DNA from: an uncultured Burkholderiales bacterium | Lineage (GTDB): Bacteria > Pseudomonadota > Gammaproteobacteria > Burkholderiales > Burkholderiaceae | Direction of reading: 5' to 3' | DNA: 64,000 nucleotides | Assembly: GCA_946480465.1 (NCBI GenBank) | Contig: CAMLJY010000032.1 | Span: 1-64,000, forward strand | Part shown: positions 8,510 through 16,600 of the stretch, in pieces | Layout of the letters: every line of letters begins with the position of its first letter | How positions within the stretch are numbered: the stretch's first letter is position 1 | Made by a program: the position numbers and the translations under genes | Notes under the pieces: generated by a model | Database searches by the model: none | What the model was told of the DNA's origin: nothing | What the model saw: the letters and a program-made list of their open reading frames with translations, nothing else

Positions 8510-9192
8510 GGCAGTGGGCGGGCCGTGTCGGTGGTGGGCGAAGCGTTGGACGTGGCGAGGGGGATGGCGGTCGTGAGGGGCAGTTCGTCGCTGGTCACCA
8601 GCACGTATTCAGGCAGCTCGGCGCGAGCCGCCGCGTCAGCGCCATCGGACGGTTCCGGCAGTGCATCCTCGACCTGGGCGAAGTGGAAGCTCAACTGGAA
8701 TTGCGCGGCCTTGGCCGTGAGCACGATCTCCCGCAGCTTTTCGTTGCGGAAGCGCTGCTCGTCCTCCGGCGTCAGGTTGATCTGGAAGCGCATGCGGCCG
8801 TCCAGCGTGTACATGGATACCTGGCCGTCCTTGATGCTGAGCGTGTGCCGGTCGAAATAGACCGGCGACTGCGGCAGGAAGTGCACCCGCGGCAAGGGCT
8901 TGTCGCCCAGGCGCGCCAGGTTGAACGGGCTCTGCGGATGCTGGTAGACGAGACGGCATGAGCGGGAGACCGAATAGATGGCATTGCAGACCATCTGCGA
9001 ACCGATGTCCGGGAACTGCTGCCGCAGCTGCTTGTAGGCCATGTGGTGCAGCGCCACCCGGTTCCAGCACCGCGTTTGCTGCACCATCGGCGCCAGGGCA
9101 TTGCAGACCGCCGCAAACGCATGCTGGAGTTCCGCGAGCCGCTGTGCTTGCTGCGGCGCGGGGTCAAGCAGCACGCGGACCACGGAATTCAT
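8506..9192 (-). CDS. TnpB-like protein lacking the RuvC nuclease domain
   Basis: A 228-residue protein, first gene of the T1SS transcription unit. Residues about 1-175 follow the plan of the N-terminal (WED/REC) half of IS605-type TnpB. There is a CNAL segment near 30, then LHHMAYKQLRQQF (48-60), SQMVCNAIYSVSR (65-77), YFDRHTLSIKDGQVSMYTLDGR (112-133, the phrase written in TnpB as 'YD.R.LSFKG...VS..TL.GR'), and a last strand FQLSFHF (165-171). In TnpB the RuvC domain would begin here; instead there is a 55-residue acidic, Ala/Pro/Thr-rich tail and the stop. No DED catalytic residues and no zinc ribbon are present. I infer a domesticated nucleic-acid-binding protein, perhaps a regulator. The family match is by eye only. 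The start lies within an inverted repeat and has no Shine-Dalgarno directly before it. Confidence 0.7.
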   Translation of the reverse strand: MNSVVRVLLDPAPQQAQRLAELQHAFAAVCNALAPMVQQTRCWNRVALHHMAYKQLRQQFPDIGSQMVCNAIYSVSRSCRLVYQHPQSPFNLARLGDKPLPRVHFLPQSPVYFDRHTLSIKDGQVSMYTLDGRMRFQINLTPEDEQRFRNEKLREIVLTAKAAQFQLSFHFAQVEDALPEPSDGADAAARAELPEYVLVTSDELPLTTAIPLATSNASPTTDTARPLP

Positions 9193-9227
9193 ATAGGAGG
9201 CGGACTGTAGGCAGACTCCTATATGAA
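9188..9227. promoter_or_regulatory. 12-bp perfect inverted repeat over the T1SS operon promoter
   Basis: TTCATATAGGAG at 9188-9199 is the exact reverse complement of CTCCTATATGAA at 9216-9227, with a 16-base spacer. The centre of symmetry (9207.5) falls inside the predicted -10 box, and the lower arm contains the start codon of the TnpB-like gene. This is the geometry of a repressor operator. If transcription came from further upstream, the same arms could instead form an RNA hairpin hiding the AUG and the AGGAG. Confidence 0.7.
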
Positions 9228-9232
9228 GTCAA
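9204..9232 (-). promoter_or_regulatory. Predicted sigma70 promoter of the TnpB-like/T1SS operon
   Basis: On the minus strand TTGACT (9232-9227) is followed after exactly 17 bases by TACAGT (9209-9204), matching the sigma70 consensus at 5 of 6 and 4 of 6 positions. Transcription would begin near 9197, about five bases before the ATG at 9192. This gives an almost leaderless mRNA and would explain the missing ribosome-binding site. It is read from the sequence only. Confidence 0.5.
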
Positions 9233-9312
9233 GCCAGTTTCGGCCTGGAGCCGTTACGGCGTGCGACTCGACCAGGCTCTGATCCAAGCCTGAGACTTTC
9301 TCGAGCGTGCCC

Positions 9313-9834
9313 TCAGTGCAGCGGCGCCGCCGGCGGCCGGTCGACGGCCTGCTTCTCCGCCGCGATGGCAGGCAAGGCCCATCCTGCAACCTGGACGCGG
9401 CGCGAGATGGCATCCACCAGGGCGTGCAAGGTCGGGTTGGACAGCACCAGAGCCAAAGGCGCGCGGTCCTTCAGCGCGAACTTGACGACCCAGCGTCCGT
9501 CACTGCGGCGCCGTCCGCAGGTCACTTCCGTGACCAGCAGCGGCGTCACCTGCCGGACCTCCTCCACGGGCGCCGGCTCCGTGCGCACCGGCACCTGGCT
9601 CGATTGGACCTGGTGGTGCGCTGCCGAGACGGCAGCCTGGGCTGCGCGGTCCATTCGTGGCGGGAGTTCGGCGGACATGTCCACCATCGCCTGCAGGTCC
9701 TGCCGCCACGAGGCACACACCCGCCGGGTCACGTGCAGCCAATGCTCGACGGCGCCCGCCTCGGCCTTGTGCACGAAGCGCAGGACCAGCCGATCCTCGA
9801 GGGGGTCGTATCGAACGCTGAGGTTCTGGAGCAT
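9313..9834 (-). CDS. Conserved-looking hypothetical protein, 173 aa
   Basis: I do not recognise this family. The 173-residue soluble protein has an N-terminal beta/alpha segment (LSVRYDPLEDRLVLRFV), a helix with WLHVTRRVCASW, and a linker rich in Gln, Val and Pro (about 75-105). A C-terminal block DGRWVVKFALKDRAPLALVLS then leads into a helix (PTLHALVDAI). There is no signal peptide or membrane segment. It sits between the 94-residue gene and the TnpB-like gene, all on the same strand and surrounded by secretion genes, so a cytoplasmic accessory or regulatory role in RTX export is a reasonable guess. The ATG at 9834 directly follows a terminator-like hairpin and has no good Shine-Dalgarno. 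Confidence 0.6.
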   Translation of the reverse strand: MLQNLSVRYDPLEDRLVLRFVHKAEAGAVEHWLHVTRRVCASWRQDLQAMVDMSAELPPRMDRAAQAAVSAAHHQVQSSQVPVRTEPAPVEEVRQVTPLLVTEVTCGRRRSDGRWVVKFALKDRAPLALVLSNPTLHALVDAISRRVQVAGWALPAIAAEKQAVDRPPAAPLH

Positions 9835-9839
9835 GACGT

Positions 9840-9870
9840 GAAAAGGCCCCGGCTTCTTCAGCCAGGGCCT
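9840..9870 (-). terminator. Terminator-like hairpin between the 94-aa and 173-aa genes
   Basis: Bases 9844-9849 (AGGCCC) with 9851-9854 pair with 9860-9863 and 9865-9870, leaving one mismatch and a five-base loop. On the minus strand the stem is followed by TTTT. It lies in the 57-base gap upstream of the 173-aa gene and could end or attenuate transcription coming from the 94-aa gene. Confidence 0.5.
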
Positions 9871-9891
9871 CTCGGTTCAGACGCTCTGCCT

Positions 9892-10176
9892 TCAGGCCGA
9901 AGCCGGCGCCTCGGCTTGCTCGGCAGCGGCCTTGCCCTTGCCGCGCTTCTGCTGGCGGGCGACCAGTTCCTGCACCAGCTTTTGCTGCATCGCGAAGCCG
10001 CTCATGAAGGCGTCGAGCGGCAACACCAGCTGGTGCGTGATGTCCATCTTCAGGCCGTCCTTGCCTTCCTTGGTCTTGGCGGCACCGGCGATCGCGGCGA
10101 GATCGATGCGGACGAGGCCGTTCTGGACGGACAGACCGACGATGCGGTCGCTGAAGACGTATTGCTTGTTTGCCAT
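9892..10176 (-). CDS. Small hypothetical protein, 94 aa
   Basis: Unrecognised family. This short cytoplasmic protein has beta strands at YVFSDRIVGLSV and GLVRIDLAAI, then KMDITHQLVLPLDAF, and a helix MSGFAMQQKLVQELVAR. It ends in a basic then Ala/Glu-rich tail. The strand-strand-LxLP-helix pattern resembles the C-terminal part of the neighbouring 173-residue protein, so the two may share a fold. It lies downstream of a CRP-type operator with a well-spaced -10 box, giving a predicted 5' leader of more than 300 bases. The coding call rests on length, GC3 pattern and a clean ATG (MANKQYVF). Confidence 0.65.
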   Translation of the reverse strand: MANKQYVFSDRIVGLSVQNGLVRIDLAAIAGAAKTKEGKDGLKMDITHQLVLPLDAFMSGFAMQQKLVQELVARQQKRGKGKAAAEQAEAPASA

Positions 10177-10504
10177 GGTGTGGTGAAAAGTGAAACGCGG
10201 CGCGCAGAACTCCGCGCCTGGGGATGAGGGCCCGCGCCCGAATCGGGCTACTTCCGCTGGAGGCGGTCGCCGATTCTAGTGGACCGCTGCCCGGCTATCG
10301 TCAGAGCCCAGCTTCGCGCAATCGCCGGAGGAAGTCCTTTTCAGACATTGCGCGGCGCGCAGCAACCCGCGGTGATGCGCGGCATGCATCCGACCGCTGC
10401 GGCGAGCGAACGGGGAGCGTCATCAGAGGCGACGGGGCCCGTTCGCACGGGGAGCAGGTGGCGTGTGAGATCGGAGGCATGTCACTGGGGGCTTCTTCGC
10501 GATG
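10177..10504 (-). other. Long untranslated leader / no confident gene
   Basis: This stretch lies between the predicted start of transcription near 10504 and the 94-aa gene. The only minus-strand frame is a 59-codon frame from 10480 to 10301 (starting MPPISH), with biased composition and no ribosome-binding site, which I do not call. The length of the leader hints at RNA-level control, but I see no recognisable riboswitch. Confidence 0.35.
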
Positions 10505-10510
10505 GTGGCA

Positions 10511-10553
10511 ATTGTCCTGACTCGCAAGGTGAGCGCGTGTGATGCGCATCACC
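10511..10553 (-). promoter_or_regulatory. CRP-type operator with class II promoter spacing
   Basis: TGTGATGCGCATCACC at 10538-10553 contains the perfect palindrome GTGATGCGCATCAC and matches TGTGA-N6-TCACA at 9 of 10 positions. On the minus strand a -10-like box GACAAT lies at 10516-10511, predicting a start near 10504, which puts the operator centre (10545.5) at -41.5. That is the textbook position for class II CRP activation. No -35 box is visible, as expected for such a promoter. It faces the 94-aa gene. Confidence 0.65.
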
Positions 10554-10585
10554 AAGCCCCCACCGAATGTGCGCACGAACACCAC

Positions 10586-10622
10586 CAAAGAAAAGGCCGC
10601 CTTCGGTTTCCCGAAGGCGGCC
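10586..10622 (-). terminator. Rho-independent terminator of the RTX gene
   Basis: A 12-bp perfect stem (10595-10606 with 10611-10622, core GGCCGCCTTCGG) and a four-base loop are followed on the minus strand by TTTTCTTT. It lies 60 bases beyond the stop codon of the 2,450-residue RTX gene and insulates it from the accessory genes downstream. Confidence 0.9.
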
Positions 10623-10649
10623 ATCATGAATGGCTTGCCTCTCCGGCAG

Positions 10650-10670
10650 CCCTCCACTCTAGGTGGAGGG
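10650..10670. repeat. 8-bp stem-loop in the RTX 3' untranslated region
   Basis: CCCTCCAC (10650-10657) pairs with GTGGAGGG (10663-10670) around a five-base loop, just after the RTX stop codon and before the main terminator. It has no T-run, so I read it as a 3' stabilising hairpin rather than a second terminator. Confidence 0.5.
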
Positions 10671-10681
10671 CCAATCGGAGA

Positions 10682-13600
10682 TTAGACGAAGCTGTCGGTG
10701 CCGGTGAACAGGTCAGCGGCGTTCAACTCGGTGCCGCTGTTGATCGTGCCGACCAGCGTTGCCGCGAAGGTCTGCGCGCCGACGGCCGAGTTGGTGTCCT
10801 CGACGTAGTACACCATGTAGGCGTTGTTCGTCGCATCCGACGTGCCATCGGCGTCGGCGGTCACCAGGACGACGGCCTTGCCGTTGTCAGCGATGAACAC
10901 TTCACCGAAGGAAGCCGTCGCGTTGGCCAGCAGCTTCACGTCGGACGCAGCGAGCGAGCCCTTGCCGAAGATCACACCGACGTTGTTCGCCGTCAGATCC
11001 AGGTCAGCAGCTGCGCCGTCCACGGCTGCACCAGCGGTCGCGGCCGCCGCACCCAGGAAGGCACGGAAGTCCAGCAGATCGTCGGTACCCGCGTTGGTCG
11101 CGTTGAAGTTGTTGATCGTGTCAGCACCGTTCAGCGCGGCGGTCGACTCGAACACGTACGTGTCGCTGCTTTCCGTCGCCGCGACGAAGGCCGTGAAGGC
11201 TTCCGAAGCGGTGACCGAGCCACCCGTCAGGTCCGTACCATCAACGTCAGTGGCGTCGACCGTGGAGCCGGCAGCCGAGTTGTTGAACTGGAACGTCAGG
11301 GTGTTCGCCACGGCGTCGTACGTCACCGAGGTCAGCGCGCCAGCTTCGGCAGCGGTCGCACCGGTGGCCTGCAGCGCGGTCGCCCAGGTGGACAGCGTCA
11401 GCGAAGCGAACGCAGCACCGATCTGGTCGGAGTCCGAGCCCGTCAGGATGTCGTTGGCAATCGCACCCGTGTTGAACGCGGCCGGGGCAGCAGCTGCCGT
11501 CAGCGTCGCGCCAGCGATCGTCAGGTTGTCGCCGTTGGCGGTGAACGCCGAAGCGCCACCGGTCAGCGTGACCACCATCCGCGCACCAACAGCAGCCGTC
11601 GTGCCACCGTTGAGCGTGTCGTTGCCGGAACCGCCACGCAGCGTGTCCGCACCACCGTTGGAGGTGATGGTGTCGTTGCCATTCCCACCGGTGATGTTCA
11701 CGGCCTCGTTACCGACGACCGTGACCGTCACGCCGGAGGTGGCGCTCAGGTCAGACGGAGCACGGAAGAACGGAGCACCGGCAGGCTGCTCGAGCACCGT
11801 GCCGCTGAAGCTCAGCGTGTTGGAGCCATCAGTCAGGGCGACCGTCTTGGCACCGGCAACCACGTTGTTGGCGGTCGTGTTCAGCACGTAGGTCGTGCCG
11901 TTCTCGGCCACCGTGGCCTGGGTGAAGACCACCGACTCGAACTGCAGCGCCGACGTGATGTTCAGGATCTTGCCGAACACCACTTCGTCGGTGTTGAACT
12001 CACCCACGGCGCTCGCGCCGGTCACCGTCGTCACAGCCGTGCTGTCCACCTTGGTGATGTCGAGCACGTCGAAGTCGAAGCCGGCGGTAGCCAGCGTGCC
12101 GTTGTCACGCAGGGCGCCGAGGCTGATTTCGTTGGCTGCAGCCAGCTGAGCACCGCCACCGAGCGCATTCGTGCCGTCGAAGTCGATCGCGTCGTTGCCG
12201 ACCTTGACCGTATCGTGGTCAGCCGCGGCGTCGATGAAGTTCAGGCCGGCACCGGCGTTGAGCAGCGAACCGAAGTCATAAACGTCGTTCGAGGTCGAGT
12301 CGGACACCAGCTCGAAGCCCGTGAGGACGATCGAGTTCTGGGCCGTGCCGCTGCCGAGCTTGACGGTGATCTGGTTGTCCACCGTGCCGACTTCCGACAC
12401 CAGGAACAGCTTCTCCGTCAGGCCAGCGAACTTCAGCGTGTCTTCCGCGTCTTGCGATGCGGCGATGCGCAGCGAACCGGTAGCGATGCCGTTGTTGGCC
12501 GTGTAGCTGGTGATGGTGTGGGTACCGCCGAGGAACGTGCCCGACTCAACGCCAGCGCCCTGGCCGTCCTGGAACACCACCGTGCCGGTCACCTTGCCAG
12601 TCGTCAGCGCGTTGGCTGCGTCGAAGTCCGTCACCGACAGCGTCAGCGTGATCGACTTGGTCAGCTCGTTGTACTTGACCTGGTTGGCACCACCACGCAG
12701 GTTGAACGTGTTGGTGTCGGTCGAGTGCGCGCTGTTCAGGATCAGCACTTCGGCGTTGTCGCTGCCCTCGACGCGGCTCCAGGTCGCCTTGACTTGGGTC
12801 GTGGTGGCGCTCAGGCCGGCGTCGCGGTACTCAACGAAGGTGCGCTGCAGCGGGCTGGCGGTCGACAGATCGGAGATCCGCACCGAGTACGTGTCGCGGT
12901 CCAGCGAGGCCGTCTGGTTGGCCACGTCGAACGCGCTCCACTTGATTTCCAGACCCTTGGTCGAAGCCGTCAGGTCGAGCACCGACTCGCCCTGCGCAGC
13001 GACGATGCGCTCGACGCTGACCAGCTGGTCGACACGGTCGCCGGCTTCTTCGATGTCACCCACGGCGTCGTAGAACGTGGCGCCGTCGCTGTCGACGATC
13101 ACGTACTGGTTCGGCTTGGTGGCATCGAGTTCGACGACGACAGAGATGTTGTCCACAGCGTTGCTGTAGTCCACCGTGTCGGAGTCAGCGCCGGAACCGG
13201 TCTTGCTCAGGTTGAACTTGAACTGGTTCTGGTTGATGACGTCTTCGATCTCGGCCGTCGACTGGCTGATGAAGGCCTTGCGGGTGTTGTCCGTGCCCGG
13301 GGTCTTCAGCGTGTCGAAGTCGATGAAGGTCGCCAGCTGGATGTCGGCGTCGTTGTCGCCGGCCAGGGTGCCTGCATCCGAACGCTGGTTACCGTTCATC
13401 ACGTCGGCGTCGGCCACCAGAACGGTGTCGTTGCCATCGGCCCAGATGTTCTCGATCTCGTCGATGCCTTCGACCGTCAGGTGCAGCGCGTTGTCCAGCG
13501 CACGGACCGTACCGTCGACGTAGCTGACGATGGCGCCAGCGGTCATGGCGGTCACGTCGAGGACGTCGTCTTCACGCGTGCCGGCCGCGGTGCGGTTGGC

Positions 13601-16600
13601 CAGCGTGATGAACTCCACGCCATTCAGCGTGTCCACGGCGATGGTCGAACCGACGCGGCCACCGGTCGAGGTGACGGTGTCGGTGCCGCCCAGCGAGGCA
13701 GCCACGGTGTCGACCTTGATGGTGATGGTCGGCTCGGCCACGCCCGGGGTGGACTCGCCGGCGAACGCGTTGCGGTACTCGATGCGGTCGTCGCCCAGGT
13801 CACCCGTGAAGGTGTTGTTCTTGGCCGCTTCGGTTTCGTCGATGACCAGCAGGTCGTCGCCGGTGCCGCCGATGACGCTTTCGACGCCGTCGACCTTGAT
13901 GACCAGCGATTGCGCGTCATCGAAGTGCGACAGGGCCGGACGGGTCAGGCTTTCGTGGGCATTGGTGCTCACGCGCACTTCACCCGGGGTCATGTTGGCG
14001 TTGACGTTGCCGCCCAGGGCGATCGTGTCGTCCGTCAGGTTGTACAGGACGCCGTTGGCGCCGGTCGTTGCCGACGACATGGCCGACACGTTCAGCGTGT
14101 CGTTGCCCTGGCCGTCCCCAGCGACGGCGTTGCCGACGCCCGAGACCGTACGAACGTTCTCGAAGTTGGTGAAGCGGGTCCAGTTGTCGATCGTGCCGTT
14201 GCCGTCCACGTCGACGCCGACCGTGCCGGCACCGTCGTTGCGCAGTTCGACCACGCCACCGGTCAGCGTGAAGTTGTCCAGCGTCACGGTGAAGCGGGTC
14301 ACGCCAGGCGTGAACAGCTTCTGCGTGAACTGCAGCGTGTCATCGAACACACCGCTGGAAACGCCCGTGCCGGTCTCGTTCTGGTCGATCAGGGTGATCG
14401 AGGAGATCACGAGGCCATTGAAGGCCGTGACCTTGCTCGGGTTGGCCGCTTCCCACTTGTTCAGGATGTAGACGCGAGCTTGCGCTTCGCCCAGCACTTG
14501 AACGGCGTAGAAGTTCTTGCCGCCGTCCAGCGTGTCCCAGGTGGTGGTGCCGTTGCCGCCGATCGAGCCTTCGACGCGATCGTCACCGGTGCCGCCGTTG
14601 ATGGTGTCCAGGCCGGCGCCGCCGATCAGGAAGTCATCACCGTGCACCGACCAGCCGTTGGGAACGGTGGACAGCGGAGCGTTGGTCGCGGTGTTGTTCG
14701 GGATCGCGGTGGTGGTGCCGAAGACCACGTCCTGCAGGTTGTTCGGACCCACGTCGATGACGATGGCTTCGTAACCGGTCAGGGTGTCGCCAGCCGCCTT
14801 GGCAGTCGACAGCTCGGCGCGGTTCACGGCTTCCTGGCCCCAGAACAGGACGTTCGTCTCGTTCAGTTCGCCATTGCGGCCATCGAAGTCCAGCAGCTCG
14901 ACTTCGTGCTGCGACACGTTCGTCACCGTCACGGCAGCAGCTTCACCACCCGACAGGTTCTGCAGCGTCACGGTCGGCTTGACCATGAACACGGTCTGCT
15001 CGCCGTTGTAGGCGACTTGCGTCAGCTGGACCGTGTGCGTCGTCGTGGTGGCATCGCCGGCGGTCTTGGCCGCGGCGACTTCACCAGCGGAGGTGTCGTC
15101 GTCCATGAACGAGTTGATGAACGCCACGAGGCGGTCGATGAACGCGTTCTGGATGGCCGGCTGGGTGTCGCCCACGCCGTCTTCGGCGGCGATGATGTTG
15201 CCGTCGAGGTCGACACCGACCTGCAGCGTGTAGTTCACGCCGTTGACCGTCACCGTGACCTTGTCCTGCGTGGTCAGGTTGCGGAACACCAGGTTGTAGG
15301 CCTGGTCTTCGGCGATGCGGGTCGTCGCAGCGCCGTCACCGTCTTCGTCTTCGAAGTTGATGACCAGGTCTTCGGCGTAGCTGTCGATGCCCAGCGAGAT
15401 GATGCTGCCCAGGTACGAGTCGTCATCCGTGCCTTCGTTGTCGAGGCGGTCTTCGTACGACTTGTAGATCAGGCGGTCCTTGGTCACGGCCACCGCGGGA
15501 GCACCGTACTCGAAGGTGTTCTGGGTCGCGGTGTTGGCGATCTGGTTCACCGACACGCCGGCGCCCGGGACTTCGCTCGACGAATCGGCGAGCTCGCGGC
15601 CCTTGGAGTCGGCGATGAAGATCGTGAAGCCGTCGGACTGCAGCGTCGCTTGCAGGTCGGCACCGAAGGCGGTGGCGTCCAGCGCGGCGTTGATCGCGTC
15701 AGTCAGGCCCTGGTAGGTCGTGGCGGCCTTGATCTCGGCGGTGTTCAGCGTGATGGCCGTGAAGGCATCACCTTCCTTGACACCCGTGACGATTTCCGAC
15801 ACGAAGTTGACGACCTGGTTCAGCTGCGTGCCGGCGGTGTTGCCACCCGCCTTCTGCACGGCGATCTTCAGAACGGAAGCGCCCGTGGTGCTGGTGCCGC
15901 CGATGTTGAAGTCACGCTCGAACAGGCCACCCGTGCCCTTGACGTGATCAAAGCCGTCCCACAGGTTGTCGCCGTCGGCGTCCGACTGGCGGTGGATCAC
16001 GTCGACGTGGTCGCCGATCGCGGTACCTGCGTCGCTGGTGCCGAAGTAGAAGTCGTCGTTGCCGTCACCGCCCGACAGCTTGTCGTCGCCGCTGCGGCCT
16101 TCGAGCACGTCGGCACCGTTGGAGGCGTACAGCGTGTTGCTGGCAGCCCCGGCAGTGCCTTCCGTGCCGCGCAGGTCCAGGTTGCCGGTGTAGCGGCCCT
16201 GGTTCTGGATGTTCGTGAACAGCAGTTCGGGATTGTTGGTGCCGGCGGCTGCGTAATCGACGCCACCGAGGCCGGTGGCGATCACGCTTTCCATGTTCTG
16301 CACGGTCACGCGGGTCGCCGACGCCTTGTAGTTCGTCTGGTCCTGCGTGTCATCCGCGGTCTGGTTGAACGTGCCGGCGTTCGCGCCGCCATAGCCGTTC
16401 GCGGTATCGATGTCCTGCGACTTCAGGTCGAAGCGCAGGAAGCCGTCCGTGGTCAGGTCCGTGGCCGTCTGCAAGCCGAGTGCGTAGTCAGTCAGCCACA
16501 GGATGTCGTGGTCGGCGCCACCGTCGATCACGCCACCATCGGCTTCGAACACGATGTTGTCGTCGCCGGCCTGGCCGAGCATCTCGTCGCGGCCATTGTT

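Noticed and set aside
8506..9227. An intact IS200/IS605-type element around the TnpB-like gene
   Set aside because: There is no TnpA gene, no second end and no RuvC domain. The reading frame is locked into the operon by overlaps, so it is not a mobile element now.
10301..10657. A minus-strand frame of 118 codons between the RTX gene and the 94-aa gene
   Set aside because: It runs through the RTX terminator and the CRP-type operator, lacks a ribosome-binding site and has no recognisable composition. Even the shorter start at 10480 is unconvincing.
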